A stretch of DNA of 23,930 bases, from contig JAWQFW010000051.1 of NCBI GenBank assembly GCA_035968095.1, forward strand, positions 1-23,930, given 5' to 3'. Under the pieces are notes generated by a model that was not told the origin of the DNA, made no database searches, and was given only the letters and a program-made list of their open reading frames with translations. Position numbers and translations under genes: made by a program. Origin of the DNA: IIICB1 sp035968095 (GTDB lineage: Bacteria > Cyanobacteriota > Cyanobacteriia > Cyanobacteriales > SIO1D9). Positions 8,103-14,701 of this stretch are shown here, piece by piece; position 1 is the stretch's first letter; the number at the start of each line of letters is the position of its first letter.

Positions 8103-8135
8103 AAAAACTACAAAAGTAATTAACTCTTGTAGTTT
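8103..8135 (-). terminator. Hairpin with T-run: terminator of the small ORF or attenuator before the MpaB gene
   Basis: AAACTACAA (8105-8113) and TTGTAGTTT (8127-8135) form a perfect 9-bp stem around a 13-base loop. Read on the minus strand, the stem is followed by a run of five T. It lies 47 bases after the small ORF at 8183-8278 and ends about 12 bases before the MpaB start codon. It could thus terminate the small transcript or act as a leader structure for the oxygenase gene. Confidence 0.5.
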
Positions 8136-8182
8136 AACCTGGTTGCGTTCTCCGATCCGAAAAACTAAAATCGACAGTTGAA

Positions 8183-8278
8183 TTATTTATTAGGTTTGAT
8201 AACTATCCATTTACCAGTTTTTGGGTCGCGGTAAACTGTAAAAGGGTTTTCTTTTAGTGGTGGGTTAGAAACTTTCAT
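8183..8278 (-). CDS. Small 31-residue hypothetical protein
   Basis: The ATG at 8278 opens a 31-codon frame ending in TAA. It encodes a basic, proline- and lysine-rich peptide with the segment VYRDPKTGKWIVIKPNK at its C-terminus. That tail reads like a real folded or conserved motif (a Tyr-Arg-Asp-Pro-x-Thr-Gly-Lys-Trp turn) rather than random translation. The codons look ordinary, and a hairpin with a T-run follows 47 bases downstream on the same strand. A GGGG sequence lies about ten bases before the start. I do not recognise a family. No stop interrupts the frame immediately upstream, so a longer product from a non-ATG start cannot be excluded. Confidence 0.42.
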   Translation of the reverse strand: MKVSNPPLKENPFTVYRDPKTGKWIVIKPNK

Positions 8279-8522
8279 AAATTCGCTACCCCGAATCGCT
8301 AACTCTCTTATTCTAAATTTTCTCTAATCAGCGTTGGGTGACATCTACTTGAGAAACTACGTGATTATTATCACTTAAATGCAGCGATTTCTATCATTGT
8401 GTCTCCGTCAAACCAAATTGTAACGAGATTCGCACTAATCGCAAATATTAAATTTTGCTGCGTAACTGCCAAAAAAACTGCTTTTTTAACCGAAAAAAGA
8501 ATAGAGAGTAGGAAAAATCATC

Positions 8523-9428
8523 ATGAAAATCAAATCTGGGTATCTCGCTGGGATCTTCATTACCTTGGCTGGATGGGGAATTCCTAACACGATGATTACC
8601 CCAAGTCAACCTGTATTGGCACAAGGTGCAACGGTTTGCGGCAACAATATTTTACCAGAAATTTCTTTTGAAACAGCTAATTTCTGGATTTACATTTGTC
8701 AAGTTAACGGACGTTTAGTTTATCTCGGACAACAAAAAAATTCTGGTAATTTAATCCGGCTTCCTGCTAGCCGAAGACCAGATAACACTTATACTGCTAC
8801 AAACCGATCTAACAGTTACTTTATTAATACGAACCGTTTAGAAATTTATCAAAACGGTCGGCGAATTGTTTCCGAACCTGTCCAAAGAAGTTATACACCT
8901 AGTTATGGGAATAATCCTAGTTTAAATCCAGCTTCAAGTGTGGCAATTAATGCTTGTCAAAACCGGGCTTTAATTGCTTTCAATACTAATCCATCGGATC
9001 TTGAAATCATCCAAGTCAGTTCTGAGAGAAACGGAGTTGGAACCGTATCCTTACGCCGCAGAAGCAATGGAATAACTGCTATTTGTCGAGTTACTTTTGA
9101 TGGCAATATTATTTCTTTTCTGCCAAGCAACGCTAATCCAGATTCTCTAGAAGACAGCACAGTAATAGCTTTTGAAACTAACGAATATGCTGTGCGAGTT
9201 TATCACAAACAAGGTCAATTGCTGATGAATCTTTATGACAAAAGAAGTCGAAATTTGGTGCTTAACGGCACTTTAGCTGATAGTATCACAGCGAATGGTG
9301 GGACAAGTTATTTTCACAGTAGAAACGGTACAGAATATTTTGCTCGTGTTGAAGGTAATAATCGCTATTTGCTAACAATTAATCGCGGTTCTCGAACAAT
9401 TTACCAACAACGCGGTTATAATTATTAA
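8523..9428 (+). CDS. Secreted three-part beta-rich protein of unknown function
   Basis: The 301-residue protein begins with a signal peptide: a basic start (MKIK), a hydrophobic core, and a likely cleavage after LAQ near residue 34. It should be exported to the periplasm or beyond. The mature part has three sections. Residues about 35-125 (VCG, FETANFWIYICQ, GRLVYLGQQ) and about 215-301 (FETNEYAVRVYHKQG, GTSYF) resemble each other and may be a duplicated beta domain. Between them lies a cysteine-containing module (INACQNRALIAF to ITAICRVTFDGNI) of a kind seen in other exported cyanobacterial proteins. The function is not recognised. The ATG is preceded by an AG-rich stretch (AGAGAGTAGGAAA). 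The divergent spacer 8279-8522 holds its upstream region. Confidence 0.75.
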   Translation: MKIKSGYLAGIFITLAGWGIPNTMITPSQPVLAQGATVCGNNILPEISFETANFWIYICQVNGRLVYLGQQKNSGNLIRLPASRRPDNTYTATNRSNSYFINTNRLEIYQNGRRIVSEPVQRSYTPSYGNNPSLNPASSVAINACQNRALIAFNTNPSDLEIIQVSSERNGVGTVSLRRRSNGITAICRVTFDGNIISFLPSNANPDSLEDSTVIAFETNEYAVRVYHKQGQLLMNLYDKRSRNLVLNGTLADSITANGGTSYFHSRNGTEYFARVEGNNRYLLTINRGSRTIYQQRGYNY

Positions 9429-9482
9429 AAGTTACCTAGGGTGCATCGTTAATTTTTTTGAGTTTTAGCTAAACTTAACAAA

Positions 9483-9830
9483 ATGAAACTACCAGAATTA
9501 AAACAACAAATTCTGAGCTTGTCTGCTTCAGAAAAAGCTGAAATCATCCAAATTTTAACAGAAAATTTAAGCAATGGTTCAAGCGGAATTACTAAGACTC
9601 CTGGGGTGGTGGGAGGTGATGCTTGTATCGCTAAAACTCGGATTCCAGTTTGGTCGTTGGTAAATTATCGTAGTCTTGGTGCTTCTGATGCGAAAATACT
9701 AGAAAGCTTTCCTCACCTTTCTGCTGCTGATTTGGTAAATGCTTGGGCTTATGCTGAGGTATTTCCCGAAGAAATTGAAACCGCAATCGAAGAAAATGAG
9801 GCAGTAATGCAAGAAAGTGAGGCGGTTTAA
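9483..9830 (+). CDS. DUF433-family antitoxin
   Basis: The 115-residue protein is the antitoxin half of a toxin-antitoxin pair. The first 33 residues form a helix of the KxxILSLSASEKAEIIQIL type found at the N-terminus of many cyanobacterial antitoxins, probably for dimerisation. The rest is a DUF433 domain: CIAKTRIPVWSLVNY, a short helix-turn-helix-like stretch around DAKILESFPHLSAADL, and NAWAYAEVFPEEIE. The DUF433 part probably binds the pair's own promoter. Three bases separate it from the toxin gene downstream, so the two are co-translated. The ATG start follows an A-rich leader without a clear Shine-Dalgarno sequence. Confidence 0.82.
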   Translation: MKLPELKQQILSLSASEKAEIIQILTENLSNGSSGITKTPGVVGGDACIAKTRIPVWSLVNYRSLGASDAKILESFPHLSAADLVNAWAYAEVFPEEIETAIEENEAVMQESEAV

Positions 9831-9833
9831 AAG

Positions 9834-10130
9834 TTGGCACTTTTTTATGCAGATGAGAATTTTCCCTTACCAGTTGTAGAATTTCTACGCACTTTTGGTC
9901 ATGATGTTTTAACTGCACAAGAAGCGGGAAATGCTAACTTAGGAATTTTTGATGAAAATCTGTTAGAGTTTGCCACGAAATGCGATCGCGCAGTTTTGAC
10001 AGGAAACCGTCACCACTTTGTAAAGCTGCACAGTTTTCAGCCAAATCATGCTGGTATTATTGTCTGTTCTGAAGACCTTGATTTTGAGAGGTTTGCAAGG
10101 CGAATCAATGAGGCTATTGAGCGCGAATAA
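9834..10130 (+). CDS. DUF5615 PIN-like toxin
   Basis: The 98-residue protein is a compact PIN-like (Mut7-C type) putative ribonuclease, the usual partner of DUF433 proteins. The N-terminal motif YADENFP supplies the first acidic metal ligands. FGHDV follows, then NLGIFDENLLEFA with a further acid, and VLTGNRHHFVKLH, the cyanobacterial form of the family's VLTxDxDF block. The first coding triplet is TTG; it is the only start that keeps the ADENFP motif, and AG-rich sequence at the end of the antitoxin gene could serve as its ribosome site. Translational coupling to the antitoxin fits the need for balanced amounts. Confidence 0.82.
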   Translation: MALFYADENFPLPVVEFLRTFGHDVLTAQEAGNANLGIFDENLLEFATKCDRAVLTGNRHHFVKLHSFQPNHAGIIVCSEDLDFERFARRINEAIERE

Positions 10131-10248
10131 ACTTTAAGAAATAAGTTAATTCGAGTCAATCGTCTGCCAAATTAACTATTAATTATAGCTGGAATATCAA
10201 CTAATAAATTTTGAGTTAATATGATAAAAAAAGGAGTAATATTTGCTA

Positions 10249-11019
10249 ATGTCGTCACCATTTCCGGGTATAGATCCCTACCTTGAAAATCCTGAGTTAT
10301 GGTCAGCCGTACATAACCGTTTAATAGTGGCAATCGCGGATGATTTAGTAGACCGTCTTAGTGAAAAATATCGGGTAGAAATTGAGAAAAGAACCTATTT
10401 CAGCACGGATGAAGAAAGTGTTTTAGTAGGTATTCCTGATGTGTCAGTAGTGACAAAAAGGATTAATCAGAGTAACTCTTCTACAGCTACATTATTATTG
10501 CCAGTTCAGCCAGAAGAAGTTACAATACCTATGCCTCAAGAAGTGAATGAAAGGTATTTAGAAATCCGAGAAATAGGTACTGGTAGTGTTGTCACAACTA
10601 TCGAGCTATTATCTCCTAAAAATAAGCGTAAAGGTGAAGGACGTAATGCTTACTTGAATAAGCGTAATCAAGTTTTAGCTAGTGCATCTAATCTTGTGGA
10701 AATAGATTTTTTGCGAGGAGGTAAACCTTTACCGATTAAAAGTACAAATTTAGGAGACTATCGAATTTTAGTTTCTCGCAGCGATCGCCGTCCCAACGCA
10801 GATTTGTATGCTTTTTCTCTACGACAACCAATTCCAGCTATCCCAATTCCTCTGTCAGCAACGGAAACTGAACCGATCTTAGATTTACAGCCTTTATTCA
10901 ATTATGTTTACCGAAAAGGGCGTTATCATTTAGCAATTGATTATACTCAGCCTCCGAAACCACCTCTATCTCCAGAAGATCGCGCATGGGCAACAACTTT
11001 AAATTATCCAACTAATTAA
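10249..11019 (+). CDS. DUF4058 family protein
   Basis: The 256-residue protein belongs to DUF4058, a family common in cyanobacteria and often distantly compared with PD-(D/E)XK nucleases such as Uma2; its function is unknown. It has the family's near-invariant opening SPFPGIDPYLENPELW, then VGIPDVSVV, EVNERYLEIREI, VTTIELLSPKNKRKGEGR, DFLRGGKPLP and the C-terminal YRKGRYHLAIDY. The length is normal. I start at the ATG at 10249 because the family begins at this point. A TTG at 10243 has slightly better spacing from AAGGAG at 10231-10236 and would add two residues. It stands alone between the toxin-antitoxin pair and the convergent protease gene. Confidence 0.85.
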   Translation: MSSPFPGIDPYLENPELWSAVHNRLIVAIADDLVDRLSEKYRVEIEKRTYFSTDEESVLVGIPDVSVVTKRINQSNSSTATLLLPVQPEEVTIPMPQEVNERYLEIREIGTGSVVTTIELLSPKNKRKGEGRNAYLNKRNQVLASASNLVEIDFLRGGKPLPIKSTNLGDYRILVSRSDRRPNADLYAFSLRQPIPAIPIPLSATETEPILDLQPLFNYVYRKGRYHLAIDYTQPPKPPLSPEDRAWATTLNYPTN

Positions 11020-11090
11020 CAATTAATAGTCTAGTAAAAATGCTCTTCTAACAAGCTATGGTAGATTTTAATAAAACTTTCAAAATTATA

Positions 11091-11116
11091 AATTAGCCCG
11101 CACTGGCGGGCTAAAA
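11091..11116 (-). terminator. GC-rich hairpin, likely terminator of the protease gene
   Basis: TTAGCCCGC (11093-11101) pairs perfectly with GCGGGCTAA (11106-11114) over a four-base loop. On the minus strand the stem is followed by a U-rich stretch (TTTATAATTTT), and it lies 37 bases beyond the stop of the minus-strand protease gene. On the plus strand there is no T-run, so it best fits that gene. Confidence 0.6.
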
Positions 11117-11150
11117 TCTGGTAGCTGCGCCCTGAAAAATTACAGCATTA

Positions 11151-11813
11151 CTAACTTACTAATACCTGATGCTTCTCCCCAGAAATCGCTTCACCTAATT
11201 CGAGATTTTTCGAGCCTTCGCTGAGGTAAATCCAGCCTAAATCTTTGAGACGATGGATAAGATTAGAAATTGTGACTCCTAATTCTTCTGCCATTGCATA
11301 AAGGTCGCGCCATTGAGTTAAGTCACGTCCTTTTTTGCTCTCGATTAATTGATATCGAGGCATCAATAAACAACTAGCAAAATATTGCGCTTGCCACTCA
11401 ATTCCTGCTAAGTTTTCGGCACTTCTGCATAAAAGCGGATCGACTTTAATTTTCACCCCTTTTTTTTCTAGTCTCAAAAATCTTTCGATCGCGTTTTTGT
11501 CGATATGCAATACCCAATGTCCGATTTCGTGAGCAATGGTAGATTCGCCAAAACCGCCTTGGAGTTGGGGAATATTTTCATTGATTTCAATCAGACGCTC
11601 TAAGGGCAAAATTCTGGCAGCGATCGCGCCTTCTTCATCAGCAGGTATCCGATCCCAAACTACGTCTAAGCCAAGAAATTCTGCGACGCGACTAGCATCT
11701 AAGGGCAATTTCGGCGCGTAATTGGGGGTTTCTTCCATTAAGACTAAAATTTCAGTCGCTTTGGCTTCGATCTCGGACTTAGAAATAAAGCGAAACGGTT
11801 TGAAGATACTCAA
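11151..11813 (-). CDS. ImmA/IrrE-family zinc metalloprotease
   Basis: The 220-residue protein carries the zincin motif HEIGH at residues 95-99 (STIAHEIGHWVLH), preceded by an N-terminal helical part and followed by a helical part containing FASCLLMPR, the usual ImmA/IrrE (DUF955) layout. Family members such as ImmA of ICEBs1 and IrrE of Deinococcus cleave or inactivate a cognate XRE repressor after a stress signal. The C-terminal region (AEELGVTISNLIHRLKDLG) resembles a small winged-helix or helical add-on. The start is TTG, with a strong AGGAGA seven bases upstream. It begins two bases after the stop of the XRE gene, so the two form a tightly coupled repressor-protease operon. I infer that its substrate is that repressor. 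Confidence 0.85.
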   Translation of the reverse strand: MSIFKPFRFISKSEIEAKATEILVLMEETPNYAPKLPLDASRVAEFLGLDVVWDRIPADEEGAIAARILPLERLIEINENIPQLQGGFGESTIAHEIGHWVLHIDKNAIERFLRLEKKGVKIKVDPLLCRSAENLAGIEWQAQYFASCLLMPRYQLIESKKGRDLTQWRDLYAMAEELGVTISNLIHRLKDLGWIYLSEGSKNLELGEAISGEKHQVLVS

Positions 11814-11815
11814 TT

Positions 11816-12166
11816 TTACTTCTCCTGATTTTCAGCTTTGCTTGCTTCCTGAAGCACTCGACGCGCAAATTCAGGGTTTTCACGCATTCTTCGGAAAAGG
11901 GTTGGCATTGATTTGTAGTGTTCCTTAAGGATGTCTTCGTCTTGTTGGGGGACACGCCCAGCTAAAAAGACTAATTCCTCTTCGTCTAAGTTTAAATGAC
12001 GCGCTAAACCTCGGATAATCTCTTCTTTGGGAGCATACTGCGCTCGCTCGTTTTCTAGTTTCGACAAGTAAGTGAAGTCCAAACCTAACAGCTTGGCTAG
12101 CTCCCTCTGCGAGTATCCCTTATCCTTTCGCGCTTGACGGATTAGTTGACCAAAGTTTTTACTCAC
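11816..12166 (-). CDS. XRE-family HTH transcriptional repressor
   Basis: The 116-residue protein starts with FGQLIRQARKDKGYSQRELA, a Cro/C1-type helix-turn-helix spanning about residues 5-60 (recognition segment LDFTYLSKLENER). A C-terminal tail of about 50 residues (QQDEDILKEHYKSMPTLF) probably mediates dimerisation or carries the protease target. The frame is open further upstream, but a clear AGGAGG lies 11 bases before the GTG at 12166, and sequence beyond it contains promoter and operator elements, so I take that GTG as the start. It is co-transcribed with the ImmA-type protease. Three palindromic sites directly upstream suggest it represses both itself and the divergent coiled-coil genes. 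Confidence 0.85.
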   Translation of the reverse strand: MSKNFGQLIRQARKDKGYSQRELAKLLGLDFTYLSKLENERAQYAPKEEIIRGLARHLNLDEEELVFLAGRVPQQDEDILKEHYKSMPTLFRRMRENPEFARRVLQEASKAENQEK

Positions 12167-12191
12167 GTTCGTTGTATCCTCCTTCCTTCCT

Positions 12192-12220
12192 ATGTTATCG
12201 CAGTTTGACGAAAAGTTCAA
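12192..12220 (-). promoter_or_regulatory. Promoter of the XRE-protease operon
   Basis: On the minus strand TTGAAC (12220-12215) and TAACAT (12197-12192) form -35 and -10 boxes with a 17-base spacer. A start near 12185 would give a leader of about 20 bases holding only the AGGAGG before the GTG at 12166. The -35 box lies inside operator copy 1. Confidence 0.55.
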
Positions 12221-12284
12221 CAAAAGTATTGACGAAATAGTCAACTAGCAGTTAGGATAGCTTCAGCGTTGAAGAAAACGTCAA
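12205..12284. promoter_or_regulatory. Three copies of a 16-bp palindromic operator, TTGA-N8-TCAA
   Basis: Copies are TTGACGAAAAGTTCAA (12205-12220), TTGACGAAATAGTCAA (12229-12244) and TTGAAGAAAACGTCAA (12269-12284). Beyond the TTGA/TCAA arms the centres are alike (consensus TTGACGAAAANGTCAA). Centre-to-centre distances are 24 and 40 bases. Copies 1 and 2 overlap the two divergent -35 boxes; copy 3 falls just downstream of the predicted plus-strand start, where it could block elongation. Binding by the adjacent XRE protein is inferred. Confidence 0.7.
12229..12258 (+). promoter_or_regulatory. Promoter of the coiled-coil gene pair
   Basis: TTGACG (12229-12234) and TAGGAT (12253-12258) match -35 and -10 boxes with an 18-base spacer. 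The -35 box is the left arm of operator copy 2. A start near 12265 leaves a leader of about 68 bases, containing operator copy 3 and the AGGAG at 12321-12325. Confidence 0.5.
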
Positions 12285-12332
12285 GTTTAGTTCAAGATTC
12301 GTGCCACTTTTGCATCTTTCAGGAGAATAATT

Positions 12333-13328
12333 ATGACTCAAGCCCAAGCTACGCCCAAAGAAAGTAAAGAGCAGATTTTAGCAGCTTTTACTAAATTACT
12401 TACCGAGCAAAAACAAGCGCAAGCCAAAGTCGCCACGAAAGAAGAAGAAGCCGAGAAAGAAAAGAACAAACAATTATTAGAAGTAGCCTCAAACTACACA
12501 GTTGACAACATTGTTAATAACCTGGCTACTCTACAATTAGATTTTGGCACAATTATTAATCAACTGACAGAAAAGTTAGCCACGGAATCTGCTAAACTAG
12601 ACGAATTAAAACGGGCGATCTCAGTTGAGACTGAACAACTCGAACAGTTACGCAAAATCCGCTTAGTTGCCGATGCCCTTTATATTTTACGCCAAGAACA
12701 TCAAGCCAAGTTAAAAGAGTTAGAAAGTCAAACCGCATCTCGCCGAGAAGCAATAGAAAAAGAGATGGGGCAAGCGCAGAAAGCTTGGTCAAAAGAGCAG
12801 CAAGAATTTGAGATTAAAGTACAAGAAGAAAGCGAATTAACTACTAAACAACGCGAACAAGAAGCAGCAGATTATCAATATGAAATCGAGCGCGATCGCC
12901 AAATCGAAATGGATGAATACGAAGAACACAAGCGCTTGCAAGAGCGAGAGTTACAAGAATTAAATCGGGACAAAGAAAAAGCTTGGACAGAGCGAGAAAA
13001 CTATTTAAGCGAGCATCAAGCTGAATTTGAGGAAAATCAACAGAAAATTGCAGGCTTTGAGGAAGAGTTGAAAAAGGCTTACATCAAAGCGAAAGAAGAG
13101 GCGATCAAAGATGCAGATCGTGAAGCAAAAGTGAAAACAGATTTAATTGAAAAAGAATGGGAAGCTGCGGAACAAGGCTATCAATTGAAAATCCAATCTC
13201 TCCAAGCCACAATTGAGCGCCAAACTGAACAAATTGCTGACATTACTGCTCAACTCCAAGCAGCAACTAATCAAGCGCAACAATTGGCAATGCGAGCTTT
13301 CCAAAGTTCTAACGGTAAAGCCAGTTAA
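12333..13328 (+). CDS. Highly charged coiled-coil protein, first of a paralogous pair
   Basis: The 331-residue protein has no family I recognise. After a polar 50-residue N-terminus it has a heptad-like region with LATLQLDFG near residue 68, then a long Glu/Lys/Gln-rich helix continuing almost to the end. No cysteine, signal peptide or membrane segment is seen. Landmarks shared with the next protein are a KAWSKEQ-type tryptophan, SRREAIEKE, QYEIERDRQ, a second tryptophan in KAWTERE, AKVKTDL (265-271), IQSLQATIERQ and a QQLAMRAF tail. This suggests an intertwined coiled-coil dimer or filament subunit. The ATG has AGGAG seven bases upstream. Its promoter overlaps sites likely bound by the divergent XRE repressor. 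It could be a scaffold, cytoskeletal or stress-structure protein; that is inference only. Confidence 0.8.
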   Translation: MTQAQATPKESKEQILAAFTKLLTEQKQAQAKVATKEEEAEKEKNKQLLEVASNYTVDNIVNNLATLQLDFGTIINQLTEKLATESAKLDELKRAISVETEQLEQLRKIRLVADALYILRQEHQAKLKELESQTASRREAIEKEMGQAQKAWSKEQQEFEIKVQEESELTTKQREQEAADYQYEIERDRQIEMDEYEEHKRLQERELQELNRDKEKAWTERENYLSEHQAEFEENQQKIAGFEEELKKAYIKAKEEAIKDADREAKVKTDLIEKEWEAAEQGYQLKIQSLQATIERQTEQIADITAQLQAATNQAQQLAMRAFQSSNGKAS

Positions 13329-13367
13329 ATTCATTTAAATTAAGTAAAAATTTCGAGGCTATTCAGG

Positions 13368-14507
13368 ATGGCAAGTAAAAAGAAAAGTGACTCTGCTCAA
13401 ACTACTCAGACAACTAAAAAAGTAACTATGCGCTCCACGAAAGTAGAAATTATGGAAGCGTATGAAGAAACAATTCAAGAGAAAAAACAACTAGAAACTC
13501 AAGTCAAGCAACTAGCAAAACAAGCACCCGCAGCCGCAGTTGCGATTGCACCTGCAACCGTACAAAATATTTCATCTACTCCCACTAATATGAATCAAAC
13601 TCAAACTGCTCAAAGAAAAATCAGTCAGACAATTAAAAGTCTGGAAACATTGCAACAAAATTTTGGTAGTTCAGTTAGCGATTTATCAGAACAATTAATT
13701 GCTCAAGCTTCTTCTTTAGCGGAAGTTCAAGAGTTTGTAAATACGGAAAAACAGCAGTTACAAGAATTACACGATTTAGAAACTGTTGGGGAAGATACTC
13801 TCGAAGAGTTGATTGATTCTTACGAAGCAAATGCGAAAAGCTTTGAGTCAGAATTAAGCGATCGCCGAGAAAATCTTCAGCAAGAAATTCAAGAATTAGA
13901 GAAGGTTTGGCAGAAGGAAAAAGAAACTCATCAGCGCGAGTTTAAGGAGCGAAATGAAGAAAATAGTAAGTTGCGTCAGCGCGATTCGGAAGAGTATGAA
14001 TATAATTTGGAACTTGAACGAACTTTGGCTGAAGAAGAATATGAACAGCGTAAGAAAAACCTGTATAAAGAGTTAGCAGAAGTTCGCCAAGAACAAGAGA
14101 AACAATGGCGAGAGCGAGAAGAAGCGATTGCGGAACGAGAAAAAGAGAATGCGGAAGCTAAAGAAAAAGTTGAGGCGCACAAGGAAGAGTTAGAAAAAAA
14201 TATTAAGAATGGTAAGGAGAATGGACGCAATATTGGTAATTATCAAGCCAAAGTTAAGACGGATTTACGAGGGAAGGAAATTGAGGGACAAAGGCGTTAT
14301 TATGAGTTACAAATTTCTTCTTTAGAAGAAACGATTCAGAATCAAGAATTGCGAATTCAAAATCTTGCTAAACAGTTGGATGCAGCACTTAAACAAGTTC
14401 AAGATTTGGCGGTTAAAGCGATTGAAGGTGCTTCTAATGCTAGTTCTTATCAAACGATAAAAGAGCTTTTGCAAGAGCAGGTTAAGAATCCGCAAAAAAA
14501 TAAGTAA
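13368..14507 (+). CDS. Highly charged coiled-coil protein, second of a paralogous pair
   Basis: The 379-residue protein follows the first after 39 bases, with GAGG nine bases before the ATG. It adds a basic N-terminus (KKKSD) and an Ala/Pro/Thr-rich flexible segment (about 48-80), then follows the same plan: LETLQQNFG, DLSEQL, SDRRENLQQE, KVWQKEK, YEYNLELER, KQWRERE, AKVKTDL (294-300), ISSLEETIQNQ and QDLAVKAIEGAS. It ends with a further 25 residues or so that are absent from its partner. No cysteine and no export signal are seen. Matching tryptophans and charge patterns across the pair suggest an old duplication and possibly a heteromeric coiled coil. Function is unknown. A strong terminator follows, so the two genes form one transcription unit. 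Confidence 0.8.
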   Translation: MASKKKSDSAQTTQTTKKVTMRSTKVEIMEAYEETIQEKKQLETQVKQLAKQAPAAAVAIAPATVQNISSTPTNMNQTQTAQRKISQTIKSLETLQQNFGSSVSDLSEQLIAQASSLAEVQEFVNTEKQQLQELHDLETVGEDTLEELIDSYEANAKSFESELSDRRENLQQEIQELEKVWQKEKETHQREFKERNEENSKLRQRDSEEYEYNLELERTLAEEEYEQRKKNLYKELAEVRQEQEKQWREREEAIAEREKENAEAKEKVEAHKEELEKNIKNGKENGRNIGNYQAKVKTDLRGKEIEGQRRYYELQISSLEETIQNQELRIQNLAKQLDAALKQVQDLAVKAIEGASNASSYQTIKELLQEQVKNPQKNK

Positions 14508-14532
14508 TTATTAGTTTTTGGGGCAAAATATT

Positions 14533-14568
14533 AGGAGGCGATCTCGCAAAATCGCCTCTTTTTTTTTC
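14533..14568 (+). terminator. Strong intrinsic terminator after the coiled-coil operon
   Basis: GAGGCGAT (14535-14542) pairs perfectly with ATCGCCTC (14551-14558) over an 8-base loop and is followed directly by nine T. It lies 26 bases after the second coiled-coil gene. Confidence 0.88.
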
Positions 14569-14701
14569 TTCGTAGGTAAAAAGTCGGAGTAACCTAGAGG
14601 AAGAGTTGGTTACACAAAACGTAACGTTAGGAGTATCCGGGAACAATCTCCGGCATACTGGATCGGTAAATAATAAATGTATTGCGCGATCGCGAAGGCT
14701 T

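Noticed and set aside
8361..8374. GTGA-N6-TCAC, a CRP-like site in the divergent spacer upstream of the secreted protein
   Set aside because: Eight fixed bases are expected about 0.4 times in a window of this size by chance, and the flanking bases do not complete TGTGA/TCACA on either side.
12167..12244. Upstream extension of the XRE frame to a TTG at 12244
   Set aside because: The extra 26 codons cover the promoter, operators and the AGGAGG that serves the GTG at 12166.
13976..14230. Ser/Phe-rich frame on the minus strand inside the second coiled-coil gene
   Set aside because: It is the antisense of Glu/Lys-rich codons, with no start context or family resemblance.
12333..14507. SMC or RecN-like ATPases
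   Set aside because: Neither coiled-coil protein has a Walker A, a signature motif or Walker B; only the helical character is shared.
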